DNA of 64,000 nucleotides from Chytridium lagenaria (lineage: Eukaryota > Chytridiomycota > Chytridiomycetes > Chytridiales > Chytridiaceae), in the NCBI GenBank assembly GCA_025449115.1, contig JAHLKC010000139.1, forward strand, positions 1 to 64,000, given 5' to 3'. Below, piece after piece: positions 43,720-55,066 of this stretch. Every line of letters begins with the position of its first letter. Within the stretch, counting starts at the first letter, position 1. The position numbers and the translations under genes were made by a program. The notes beneath the pieces were generated by a model. It saw only the letters and a list, made by a program, of their open reading frames with translations, was not told the DNA's origin and ran no database searches.

Positions 43720-44095
43720 ATGTTCTTACTTGGTGTCAACCTCCCGGACAACAAAATCGTCTCCATCGCCCTCCGCTCCATCTATGGCATAGGTCAAAAG
43801 ACCAGCGAGTCTCTCTGCCACAAACTCCTCATCCACCGTCACTGCAAGCTCAAGGACCTCCCTGAAGAAAAAGTGACTCAACTGTCGCAACTTTCTGAAC
43901 GGCATGAAAATAGAAACAGAACTTCGGAGAGAGGTCACCGACAATATTCAGAATCTTGTGCAGATTGGTTCCTATAAGGGGATGAGACATAAAGCGGGGT
44001 TACCGGTGCATGGAGCTAGGACGAGGACGAATGCTAGGACGGCAAAGAAACTTAATGGGAAGATGTTGGGACAGTCGAGGGGCTTTTCAAGGTGA
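43720..44095 (+). CDS. SWS2: Mitochondrial small-subunit ribosomal protein uS13m
   Basis: Component of the head of the mitochondrial small ribosomal subunit, contacting tRNA and the large subunit. Single exon of about 125 residues, the normal length. N-terminal helix-two-turn-helix [20 protein letters not shown] with [12 protein letters not shown], then [26 protein letters not shown] and the basic [16 protein letters not shown] tail. This is the S13 signature and is closer to mitochondrial than cytosolic S18. One extra T in a TTT run at about 43892 shifts the frame; removing it restores the family sequence. The gene is a clear case of codon switching from C-ending to G-ending along one exon. 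Confidence 0.93.
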
Positions 44096-44450
44096 GGAAA
44101 TGTGAAAGCATTCATTGTTTAGCGATACTGCTGCGTTTTTGAAATGTCCTATAATCTTTTAATATTCCTTTTTTTCTAACGTTTCTTCTCTAACGTTCCT
44201 AAATTCTTTTGCTATTTCTTTCCAGCTCAGCATCTCCTTTTGGAAGCGTGCACCTTTTCGACTATTAAAACAAAGTTTGGGTTTTATGTTTGTTTTTTGA
44301 ATATTTCTTCTTTCTTGCATCGTGTTTTGGCGTTGATGCTTCTTGCGTCGTGTTTTGTCGTTGATGCGACGTGCCCCCTTTTTGAGTGAAAAGCGCGCGA
44401 CATAACTTGCTGTACACCCGTTTCCTGAATATACCCACATCGATGACCCC

Positions 44451-44490
44451 TTACCGTACATAGCAATTCATTACCGTACATAGCAATTCA
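44451..44490. repeat. Perfect 20-bp tandem duplication
   Basis: The unit TTACCGTACATAGCAATTCA occurs twice back to back at 44451-44470 and 44471-44490. Confidence 0.95.
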
Positions 44491-45082
44491 AAGAGTGAAT
44501 GACAAGGATTGATATCTCAACCCACCTTTATTTTGCACCAAAATTCAATGCTGCATAAAAGTGGTTACGCCTTTAAGCGTCTTTGCATTGCGTTTTCAAT
44601 TTAATATTGCGTGTGCATGAATGTGTTTAAGCTTTCGAATGTTTGCATTGCGTTTTCAAATTAACGTGGGGTACGGGATGGTGGACAAAAGAAATAGGAA
44701 AAAGAGCATCAATCTTAAAAAAACAATCTCTTGAATATATCATATCCGCGCTCATGTTTTTCACACTCTTCAACCAAACATATTCAAAAACCACAAAAGA
44801 AAAACACGGAAACAATTTACTTAAACAAAAAAAGTCATAGAAGAGAGAGAGAGAGAGAGAGAGTTTAGGAAATCATAGAAGGAGAGAGAGAGTTTAGGGA
44901 ATCTTGTAAAAGGTATAAGGGGGAGACGGGGTATGGGTTAAAAAAACAAAGGTAAAAAAGAGACGGTGTTTCGACAAAAACAAAAGTCTAAAAGGTTTGG
45001 AGAAATTATCCAAAGAATGGGTTTTAGAGCAGGAGTCCTGAAATAAACGTCGAGGAATAAAAGGAAGGGAAGGAGGAGAGAT

Positions 45083-45293
45083 ATAAAAACTTTCAAAACA
45101 GCAAAAAACAAGAAAATCAAAGCAAATGTCGAGATATTAAAAAAAAAAAAGCCGCACGCACATACCAAACCAAAGATCTCTGAAGAATAAAAACTTTCAA
45201 AACAGCAAAAAACAAGAAAATCAAAGCAAATGTCGAGATATTAAAAAAAAAAAGCCGCACGCACCATACCAAACCAAAGATCTCTGAAGAAAA
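45083..45293. repeat. 104-bp tandem duplication
   Basis: Two near-identical copies beginning ATAAAAACTTTCAAAAC, at about 45083 and 45187, each ending AGATCTCTGAAGAA. They differ by A-run length and one base near ACGCAC(C)ATACC. Confidence 0.93.
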
Positions 45294-45635
45294 GGAAAAA
45301 AGGAGACGCAGCACCCAAAAGAACGCCACAGCGCGCACACAAACACACACAAAAACAAAAGTCGCAAAACCCGCGTCCTCCTTACCAGAAAAAAATAATA
45401 ATAAAAAAGACGCCGCGAAAATAAAAAGTTCAAGAGATAAAAAGACGCCGTCAAAAAAACAAAAAAGGTTCAAGAAAAAAAAAAAGGTCATCCGCAAAAC
45501 GCACGCATACACGCATACACCATACCGAATATCCAAAAAAAAATTCTACGCAGGCCTCAACAACCACACACACTTCTCCACCTCCTCCCCCCCATCTCCT
45601 CCTTCTCCCTATACACAACCCACATACCTCCCGGA

Positions 45636-48600
45636 TCATTCCCCCTCATCCCACTCCCAATCATAATACCGCCGCACCCCCAACCCCACTCCCCTCCCAC
45701 CCCCCACGTCGATAAACCCTACACCCCCCTCCAACAACATCAAAACAAACCAACGTCGGCCCACAACTCGCCTCACTCATCCCACCCTCCCAAAAAAACT
45801 CGACCCACCAGACCCCACAGACATCATCAATGACCCCTCGGTCCACACAAACAACATCCTCCCATCATCAGACGCCCTCGCACCAATCTTCACCCCACCA
45901 TCCACAGGCACCATCACCTCCCAAACAACACACTCCCCAACCTTCTCCAAATCCTTCACCCTATACACAGTCACAACAATCGGTCTCAAACTCCCCTCCC
46001 CTCGCCCAAACCCCAACAACAACAAGATGATGTCTCGTCAACACTAAAGCACGAACCCATATCCTCCTCCCAAAATCAATCACCCCAACACCATCATCCT
46101 CATCCTCATCCAAATCAACAACTTCTTCGTCTGCTCCACCACCAATCATCCCCACGGCTCCCCCATACCCACGTCCATCACGGCCCCTCCGTATCCTAAC
46201 AACACAAGCCTCATCCCCACCTCGAGCATGCAACACAGTCTCCCGAGCCCTATGTCTAGCAGCCCCAGGCACAGCCTGCTCAACATAACAAAAAACATGC
46301 TCATTCGAAACTGGATGCATAGCGCGACTCCTCAACCCACTCAAACTCCCTGTCGAATCGTCCACAGCAATGTCGGCGTGCAACTCACATCCTCCCCAAC
46401 ATCATACGCGCAAACCAACGGCGACCCACCACCATTCCCCGCTTCCCCATTCGAAAGCGCCGCCATCCCCCTCCACGGGAACGGAAACCCACCCCCATTC
46501 GGCGCTGTAGGCGTCGAAGGAGAAGCCGGCGGTGATCCTCCCATCGAAAACGTGCCCCCCAAAGCAGAAACAGCAGCAGCAGCAACCGCCGCCCCCCCAA
46601 CCTCTTGCGCATCAAACGCAACCACAAGTCTCCTTCCACAAAGCGTCGCACTCGAGTCCCCCGCACCAGCATCAAGTTCAACCTCTGGCATCACCACACC
46701 CGTCCCCACAGTCCTCGTCGACACCACAGAAGCATTTCGTCTCGGTCCCAAAGACCTCGCCTCACCCCCAGGTCGACTCCACCGTCCATCCGTCGCTCTC
46801 CCACGTCCGCCAACCCCCTCTTCACCAGCCCCACAAGTCGACGGCGCTGACCCGCGTCTCGTCGCAACACCCATGACACCCTCACACTCCCTCCCAACCC
46901 CATCAGCCCGATACATACGATGCATCTCCCCACTCCCAACACCACTCGGCCTCCAAGTATTCAAAGGCACATACCCCGTCCTCGCATGATCAGATATCCT
47001 CGCAAGCTGTCTCGGCAACTCTACATGTCTCAACACCGGCGCAATTGTCGTAGTGCGGCAGAAACGTCGTCGTTGACGGCGATGCCGACCGTCCACCAGC
47101 ATTGGTAACAGTCGCAGGGATCGGCACTCCCCCCAGACACATCCCAGGCCCCACCCCACGCCCCTTTCTGAAGACGTAGTCGACGACGTGGCAGAAACCC
47201 CAGATGGCGATCCCTCCGCCTCCCAACCCGGGCTCCCATCGACTCCACCACTGAAATGGTCGACGTGACGACGGCACCCTGCTAATCTCCCCATCCTCTC
47301 TCCTCCCCAGCGACGCCAACGACGACTTTGTCGTCCCACACTTGACATGGTCCCACTCCACCCCTCCCTCTCCCCCGTCCCTTTGGCACCAACTCCACAC
47401 TCGCCAACCCAACAGGATACCCCGTTAAAAAGAACGCCCTTCCCTCCGACAACATGGCACCCTCCCCAACCACCCCACAAATCGTCCTTCGTCCCCGAAT
47501 CCTCATCTTCTTGCCATCCCTCTTCCGCTTCTTCACAGCAAGAATAGGCAACTCGGGCATCATACTCACAACCGGTGCCCTCCCCACCTCAACATCAACA
47601 TACCCTCCTCCACTACTTTACCATCACGTCCAAACCACGCCGGCGAGAATCTCTCCCAAGCCATCGCCACTTTCAATATATCCATCACAGTCTCGCCCGA
47701 CCGTCGCAAAAAAAAGTTCGCTTTTGGAACCGTCGCCGCGCGCATCACAACCCGGAAAAGTCGCATTACCATCCTCTGTCTTCACCTCACTCGCAAACCA
47801 AAACGATTCCGTCGTCGTCGTCGTTGTCGTTCTCGTCGTCGTCATCGTTGCTTCACTCGTATCCTTGGATTCCAGAACCACTTCCTCTTCCCAACCTCTC
47901 TCTTTGCATTCTCTACGAAAACTGTCTCCATACCACTCCCCAACCCAAAAAACATTTCAAGCACCCATCCCATCACCGACCTCCCAGCATTTCCACCAAC
48001 AACAATCTCCCTCCAACTCTTACACACGCTACCAAGTCTCGCCACCTCCCAAGAACATCCTCAACACCCCTACCCTCCCTCCACGCCACCATCCCCAAAA
48101 TCCTCCCTAAAACCCTCCCTCCAACATCATTCACCCCACCTTCCTCCTTGTCTCTGGCAACAACGGCACCCACCCACTCCTCTCCACCTTCCCACCTCCA
48201 CCTCCAACCTCATCCTCCTTCCTCTCCAACGTCTTGACCGTCACGCTGCTCGTCCGTTTACTCGACCCAAAAAACGACGCCATAGAGTATCGGCGTGACG
48301 AACGAGGCGGGGACGACGATGCCGTTGATGATGCTTGCACCCATGTTGACGATGATGTTGTGGATGTCGGTGTGGTTGGTGGGTGACCGTCGTGATGGAC
48401 GACATCACCGTGACGAGGGAATCGGGGTGGTGATCGAGATGCACCGTATCGCCTTGGAGGGGTTATAAGAATGTTGGGTTTGATGTTGATGAAATCGGTG
48501 GTTCAACAAGGGGAGTAGGTTGTGATAAAGTAGTCGTCTTGGTTGACTTGAAAAAAGTCGCTTAAAGATTGAAACTGTGGTCTTGACAGTCCCATCATCA

Positions 48601-48926
48601 TTTGTTGTTGTGCTATCGAATAAAGTTGGTTAAAAAAGGGTGTTGCGAGAGAAAGAGAGAGACAAGCATCACAATTACCTCTCACATCGCGTCTCTACTT
48701 TGACATTTAACGCTTCTTCTTTCCGTATTCTCCGTCGATGCCACAATGACCTCGGTTTCTCATCAGAGACTATCAACGCGGGGGGTAATGTATCATTGAA
48801 TGACGATGATGGGGATGTGGAAGACGAGGAAGAAATAGACGAAGAAGATGAAGAAGAAGAAGAAGGGGTTGATGAATTATGTTGACGATAAAAAGAGCCT
48901 CCATCGCTTGAAAGGGGGTTTATCAT
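45636..48926 (-). CDS. Large F-box-like protein
   Basis: Probable substrate adaptor of an SCF-type ubiquitin ligase, by inference from the F-box only. Start at 48926 (MINPLSSDGGSFY) with a Ser run. A 67-nt intron (GTAATTG...TTCGATAG, about 48676-48610) follows CER. Then a Ser/Pro/Arg-rich region and the F-box-like block: VLGRILGMVAW, and after a frame slip DLARLGSVCKSWREIVVGG at about 48050-48000. Downstream blocks are hydrophobic/Gly-rich (ETVMDILKVAMAWERFSP, AFFLTGYPVGLASVEL, NEHVFCYVEQAVPG, SDDGRMLFVWTEG, SCGPTLVCFDVVGGG), suggestive of a beta-propeller-like region, ending RRYYDWEWDEGE at 45636. The plus strand in this interval is Pro/Thr/Ser-rich in every frame, as expected for the complement of this Gly/Val/Arg-rich coding strand. 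At least six frame slips. Confidence 0.55.
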
Positions 48927-49668
48927 CCACCATCATCAAATTGTTTCAAAATGAACTAGCACCAAGTAGGATAGAGGGGTGGTAGTAAAGTAAAGATGAA
49001 AACCAAATGAATGAATGAATGATGGACGACGACGACGACGATGGCTAGCTGATGACGGGGTATATGCGATGGATGGAAGTGAATGTGGAGATGACGGGGT
49101 ATATGCGATGCGAACAGCTCACAAGTAAAAAAAAAAAGAGGGGTTATTCCTTTGATAGATAGATAGAGAGATAAATAACATTCACACGGGTCTGCTTGCT
49201 TGCTTGCTTGCTTGATGCTTGCTTGCTTAATCAGGCTACTTATTCAATTAAAAGCAAAGCATCCAAAAAGGGTATTATTATTAACTAATTAATTATAAAA
49301 AAATGAAAAGCAAAAAGCTTGCTTCAATGTGTCCGAATAGGGGGGACAACACTCCTCAAACTCTCTCAAGAAATGAGATTGACAATTCTTGTATTTGTGA
49401 AATTGTCAGATTTATTCTTTGAAATAATTTCTGATTCTACTTAATAATAAACAAATATTTTAATTATTATTTAATAATAATTAGCGGAAAGGAAAACAAA
49501 TCATCACTTCTGTCCAGTTTTAATAGTTGGTTGGAGAACTCGTTATCCATTCTATCCATCTATCCATCCATCCGCCTTCTATCCACCCATCCATCTATAT
49601 ATCCATTTCATCCATCCATCCACCTTCTATCTATCCATCCATCAGCATCCCCTACATCATCACCTCCA
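48927..49668. other. Divergent upstream region rich in microsatellites
   Basis: Separates the F-box gene (minus) and the KIF6 gene (plus). Simple repeats: GAC/GACGAC near 49027-49040; a repeated phrase GATGACGGGGTATATGCGATG at about 49052 and 49091; GATA near 49155; GCTT x~8 at 49193-49229; ATCC/ATCCATCT from about 49551 to 49645 directly before the KIF6 start. No gene seen. Confidence 0.7.
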
Positions 49669-52600
49669 ATGGCAAAAGAACAAGACGACACCACCCCCCC
49701 CACCCCTCAACCCCCGACCCCACAGACATTGACGACGAACCCCCTCCTCAAACCCAAACCTCCATCCGCATCTTTGTCCGAGTCCGTCCCCCACGTACCT
49801 CCTCAAAACTCCACATCACCCCCGGTCGTTACTACACTCACAATCCATCCACACCCACAGACCCTTCCAAAATCGGCTTCCACATCCCAAAGACACCTCT
49901 CAGACCATCAACAATCAAAAGGAAACGTATGATTATCGCTTTCATCATGTGTTTGATGAAAAGGCGGGTCAGGAGGAGGTCTTTGATAAAGTTGCGAAAG
50001 GCGTTGTGGGGAATGTGTTGGAGGGGTATAATGGAACTATTTTTGCGTATGGGCAGGTTGGTTTTTTTCTCTGTTCTCTTCCCTATTTCCCCATTTATTT
50101 ATTTTGGAGGAGTTATGACGGGGTCGATATGGTGTTTCTTCCTTCAATAGCCCAAAGTATACCTTCTTTTTATTCATATATTTTTTTTTCTGCAACCTTT
50201 AACAGACAGGTAGCGGTAAAACGTTTACCATCACCGGCGGTGCAGAGCGCTACGAAGACCGCGGTCTGATTCCACGAACCCTCCAATACATGTTTAAAGA
50301 AACCAAAAACGTAACTTCCTCACTTTATCATCCCATTGATTAAATTCTTGCTTTTCTTGCGTTTTTTTCTTCATAGAGACCAGGCCATCATTACGATATC
50401 TCTATATCTTACCTCGAAATATACAACGAAAACGGTTACGACCTCCTAGATTCCACTCGTGACGCAAAGAAACTAGAAGATCTCCCGTAATACCCCCCAA
50501 AACCACTCTTTCCTTATTTCCCCCCCATCTTCCTCCCATCTCACACCTTTATTATTTCAAATCCAAAAACAGCAAAGTCCGCCTCCTCGAAGACTCTGAT
50601 CAAAACATCCATCTCCAAAACCTTTCCCTACTCCCTGCCCTCTCTGAAGAAGAAGCCCTCAACCATCTTTTTGTTGGAGACACCAACCGTATGATTGCTG
50701 AAACTCCATCTAACCCTGCTTCGTCGCGCTCTCATTGTATTTTTATCATCACTGTCACATCGCGACGGGATAATGATGATCGGATACGGAGGTCGAAATT
50801 GCATTTGGTCGATTTGGCAGGGGTATTTGGAGCTTTCTTTATCACTCTATGTTTCCCCTCACTTTTTTTTTTATATAACCGCCACGCTTACAAAATTTCC
50901 CCTTTACTGTTTCTCACCTCTCCCGCTTCTGCCGTCCGATACTCTACTTCGGTCTGCTCCTTCAACCAACGACCCACGCCCCCTGTTTTTTTTTATAACA
51001 GCCCGCCCCGCTAACAACTCATTCTCTCCTTGACTGTTTCTATCCCCTCTGCTTTTGCCGTTCGATAATTCTACTTATTCCTCTACTCTTTTAACCCCCC
51101 ACCCCTTTAAAAAAAACCCGCTTACAACTCTTTCCCCCTTTTCTGTTTCTAACCCCTCAACTTCCTTTCCAACCGCCAACCCTCCTCCCCGTCTTTTAAA
51201 CCACCCACCCCCTTCACATTCTAAACCACCCCCCCTCCTAGATCCGAACGCACCTCCCGCACCGGCATCAACGGCAAACTCTTCACCGAAGCCTCCTACA
51301 TCAACCTCTCCCTCCATTATCTTGAACAGGTCATTGTCGCCCTCTATGAAAAGGACTTGGGAAACGGAGTCATGTGCCCTACCGGAATTCTATGATGACC
51401 AGCGTGTTGAGAGATTCGTTGGGTGGGAATTGTATGACGACGATGGTGGCTACCGTTGCGCCGGAGGATGAACTTATTGATGTAATATTTTTTTTTGGAG
51501 CTTTGATTTGTTTTGGGGTTGATCCGAGTTTGTTTTCGTTTTTTTTTCTTGGAGAGGGGGGTTGCTTGTTTTTTTTTTTTTTTTGGAAGGAGTTGAAGGG
51601 GATCGTAGAACCCTTTTTAGAATCTTTTCACTCCCTTTTTTTGCCTTTTTTTTTACGTGATGCCCTACCCCGAGACTACTCGAGCGTCACGGCGAGAGCG
51701 GACCCGGGACGGACTGCGGTGTGGATGACTGCGGCATGCTTCATGGTGTTCCCCCCCTCGCCCTCCCTTTTTAAAGATATCGCCCCCCCCCTGTTTTTTA
51801 AAAAGATATCCCCCGTCACCCCCTTTTTTTAAATATCCCCCATTTTTTTTTGATATCCCCTCCTTTTTTTAATACCCCCCCCCTTTTTATTGATATCCCA
51901 CCCCCCCTTTTTCCTTGACACCCCCCACAGCCTTGACTAACCCCGACTCCCAAGGAATCCATCTCGACCTGCCGTTTCGCCCAACGCGTCGCCCTGATCT
52001 CCAACAAGGCGCACGTGAACGAAGAAATCGACCCCCACCTCCTCATTGCCAAGCTCCGCAAAGAAATCGCCCTTCTCAAAGCCGAGATTGCGCTTCTCCG
52101 GGGTGGCACTGAGGAGGAGGTGTTGCCGGATTATGAGAAACAGAGGGTGAGGGAACTTGTGGATGGGTTTGTTGAGGAGGGGGGGGGGTTGGTGGTGGCG
52201 GAGTTTGGGAGGATACAGGAAGCGTTTAGGGTGTTTAGGGAGTATGTTTTGGAGGCGAGGAAGGGGGGAGGGGAGGAGGGGAGGAGGGGGAGGACGGGGG
52301 GGAGGGATGGAGGAGGTGAAGAAGTTGAAGGCGTTGATTGTGAATAGGGATAATGAGATTAGTTGAGTTTTTTTTTCTTTTCGTTTCTTTGTAGTTGTTG
52401 TGGTTGGAGTGGTTGATGTGATGGTGGTTGTTTTTTGATTTTTTTTCTTCTTTTTTTTTCCTTTTTGCTGACGTTCTTTCTTCCTTTTCTTTTATTTTCT
52501 TCTTCCGTATTTTTTCTTTCTGATTTTCTTTCCTGATTTCTTTTGTTTAACGCGGAACTTTTGTAGATATTCTTATTGGGATGATCAATCAGTACAAGGA

Positions 52601-54354
52601 GCAGATGGGGGATACACCTATAGAGAAAAAGGTATGGTTTTTTTTTTGTGTGTGGTAGAAGGGATTGTTGATGGTGCTTTTTTTTTTTGGTTTTTTTTTT
52701 TTTTTTTGGGTGTGCCTGTATGTAGACTTTACAGAGTTCTGAGACGTTGGGTGGTTCGCGGATGAGTTTGGGCGTGTCGCAGAGTTCTGAGACGTTGGGT
52801 GGTTCACGGACGAATCTCGGTGTATCGTCAATGAGTCTAGTTGAAGGTAACAGCCATATTCCCCCCCCAAAAAAAAAGAATGAAATGGATAACTAAAACG
52901 AATGGGTAGACAAACCGCCAGCTCGACCTCCTGCACAGCCTCGAGCGCCCGTCCCGAATCTTGGGGCGAGTGTACCGCAGTTTACGACGGAGAAGGCGAG
53001 GGCGTTTGAGATTTTCAAGAATGGGTATCCGAGTGGATCTTGGATTGATGGACAGAAGATGTTGTTGAGAACAAAGTATGCGGAGGCGAAAGCGTTGGGA
53101 GAGGAGGCTAATCGGTTGAGGACGGGGATAAGTGCGTTTGTTTTTTTTGGGGGGTTTTTTTGGGGGTTTTTTTTTTGGGGGGTTTTTGGGTGGTTTTTGA
53201 TAGCCCGTGCGATAACCTGTGCGATTGGGGTTTGAGCGTGTGGCTCTTGATAACACATGCGATTGGGATTTGAGCGTGTGTTTTTGATAACCCGTGCAAT
53301 TGGATGTTGAGCACTTTTTTTTTTTTTTTGCTGATGATTGTTTTTTTTTACGCGTAGAACACCTTAAAGAGAAACTCTCTGCCCCACCCTCTGATGAGGA
53401 ACCGATAGAGGATCGCGTCACGCTTCGAACGGATGTTGCGGCGATGGTGGTGAAATACCGGGATGCTTATCAGAGGTTAAAGGATCTAAAGATTGAGATT
53501 GAGCATTTGCAGCATCTCCTTGAACAGGCGAGGGTTCGATTGACTAGGGATTTTGAGCATTGGTATTTGAATGTTTATTTGGCTACTGGGGGTAAGGAGG
53601 AGGTGGGAGGGGATGCTGGGAGGCGAGGTGGGGGAGAGGACGTGGCCCCATGTCGATGATGGTAAGAGTGTTCTTTATGAGTTTTTTTGTTTTGTTTTGT
53701 TTTTTATTGGGATGGAGAATGATGCTTATTGTGGGGTATTTTTTTTAGTCATTGGATCCTCTTACACCACAATTGTCAAGCATGTCACTTGCTAGCGATA
53801 TTAGCACCATTAGCAGCACCATGCCTTCTGCAGGCACATATCAGAATCCACCACTACCCGTACCATCCACACGTTCACAGCAACAGCACCAACAACAGCA
53901 ACCACCACCATCCTTTATATCCAATATCAATGCATCAACTACTTCTCTATCATCACAAAACACTGCATACTCATCTGTCACTCGTCCAAGTCCAAACCTC
54001 AACGCTCGTCCAACTCCAACCCTCAACGCTCGTCCAACTCCACCACCACCACCACCACTCATGTATCCCACAAACAACAACAGCATCATCAGCCGTCCAT
54101 CCCAGCGCATCCCCATTTCTCTCGCACTCACCACTCCCAAAACCCCCCATTCTCACATCCTCCTCACGATCCACGACCCCACACCCGCCAACAACACACT
54201 CCATCTGGATCATTCCACTGTCGCGTCAGACGTTGAAGCGTTTTACAAGGCCCGTCACGATCTTGTTCAACGTGCTGCGTCCGGTGTCGAGACCTGGGAG
54301 TGGACATGGGATGTGGAAAAGACGGCGACGAGGGGGTTATTGGACGGTTGGTGA
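49669..54354 (+). CDS. KIF6: Kinesin-9 family motor, KIF6 orthologue
   Basis: Microtubule motor of the cilium/flagellum. Exons: 49669-50056, 50206-50310, 50377-50486, 50573-50822, 51242-51481, 51955-52361, 52567-52631, 52726-52846, 52910-53131, 53358-53661, 53749-54354. Motor motifs: SIRIFVRVRPPR, YNGTIFAYGQTGSGKTFTIT (P-loop across intron 1), SYLEIYNENGYDLLD, NPASSRSHCIF (switch I), LHLVDLAG..SER (switch II), RNSMMTSVLRDSLGGN. KIF6-specific tail: RDNEINILIGMI, EKARAFEIFKNGYPSG, KYAEAKALGEEAN, YQRLKDLKIEIEHLQHLLEQ and C-terminal DVEAFYKARHDLVQ. One-base slips near 49750, 49895, 50820 and 51383 are homopolymer-type. Exon 8 encodes two copies of a 16-residue repeat. Several introns are enlarged by tandem repeats. 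The N-terminus is Pro/Thr-rich. Confidence 0.94.
50850..51200 (+). repeat. Degenerate repeats inside KIF6 intron 4
   Basis: The 419-nt intron holds about three diverged copies of a pyrimidine-rich unit containing 'CCC(C)TTTNCTGTTTCT..CC(T)CTCCGCTTCTGCCGT'-like text (near 50900-50950, 51015-51070 and 51120-51160), separated by runs of C and T. Confidence 0.6.
51765..51925 (+). repeat. C/T-rich minisatellite in KIF6 intron 5
   Basis: About six copies of a 22-30 bp unit of the form GATATCCCCC...CCCTTTTTTT fill the 3' half of the intron just before the acceptor at 51954. Unit length varies through the C and T runs. Confidence 0.8.
52732..52827 (+). repeat. Coding 48-bp tandem repeat in KIF6 exon 8
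   Basis: Two copies, at 52732 and 52780, each coding QSSETLGGSR followed by (M/T)(S/N)LGVS. The copies differ by synonymous and a few amino-acid changes. Confidence 0.92.
53138..53325 (+). repeat. T/G runs and ~50-bp repeats in KIF6 intron 9
   Basis: Alternating T and G runs at 53138-53185 are followed by three copies of a unit like TTGATAACCCGTGCGATTGG + GGTTTGAGCGTGTG (about 53195, 53246 and 53283). Confidence 0.85.
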
Positions 54355-55066
54355 ATGCGAATGCGGGGATGATGTTGGGGGGGAACAGAGGAGGTGACAT
54401 TCCTTTTTTTTTTTTTTTGTCCTGTTGGTTAGAGTCGGTTTGAGCGGATGCCGACATGGCAAATAAATAAATAAAATTTAAATTATTTTTGTTTACTTGA
54501 GAATTGTCATAATTCGTAAAAAATAAAAACACAGTATGCAGGCGTATGATCTCACACCATTAGGCATTCGTGTCACAAGAAGAAGGAGGTTGTTTGCGGA
54601 GCCGAGCAGAAATAAATTATTCATTTATTATACTTTTAGAATTGTCAATGTATATATACCATATATAGACATATTGCACACAATCTTTGTGCTTCTTGCC
54701 AACCAACCCATCCCTTTGTCTGACACTCTCTATTATTAATTAATGAATGAATTTAGAGAGAAAAAAAGGCAAAAAGAAAAGAGACAAGACATCAGTGTGT
54801 GCTACGTATTCAAGGTGAGAGTGTGTGTGAGGGGGCGAGTGTGCACAGAATACAGCATTATTATTCATTAAAATTAATTAATTATTTTATTTTATTTTAT
54901 TTTATTTTATTTTAATTAATTCAAAACGTCACACTTTCTATTCCATAACCCTCCTTTTCTACTATTTACTATATATCTGTTGCATCTATCACCTACCACC
55001 TATTTATTTATATAAATATTACTACATACCTTCTTCATTCTTATACTATTTTATTTAGATATTAGG
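54355..55066. other. Intergenic between KIF6 and the transporter
   Basis: AT-rich, containing a (TTTTA)n microsatellite at about 54882-54914. No gene seen. The last ~100 bases are AT-rich promoter/leader of the transporter. Confidence 0.6.

Larger units (their letters stand above)
44096..45635. other. Intergenic, low-complexity and repeat-bearing
   Basis: Between uS13m and the F-box gene. AT-rich with simple (GA) repeats at about 44841-44865 and 44881-44892, a 20-bp tandem duplicate and a 104-bp tandem duplicate (listed separately). Minus-strand open frames in 44938-45540 are products of the A-rich repeat and are not genes. Confidence 0.6.

Noticed and set aside
45117..45640. Minus-strand hydrophobic frames resembling membrane proteins
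   Set aside because: They arise from translating the A-rich 104-bp duplication and A runs; identical peptides repeat with the DNA repeat and there is no gene context.
46228..48237. Long proline/threonine/serine-rich plus-strand open frames (up to 250 codons)
   Set aside because: They are the complement of the G-rich minus-strand F-box gene. The minus strand has recognisable F-box and hydrophobic blocks with splice sites; the plus strand has only low-complexity text.
53138..53190. Telomere-like TTTTGGGG repeats
   Set aside because: Only a few irregular runs, located inside a KIF6 intron with conserved exons on both sides, so not a chromosome end.
53729..54397. 222-codon His/Ser/Thr-rich frame at the KIF6 3' end
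   Set aside because: It overlaps the last KIF6 exon in another frame; the KIF6 frame carries the conserved DVEAFYKAR motif and splices in phase.
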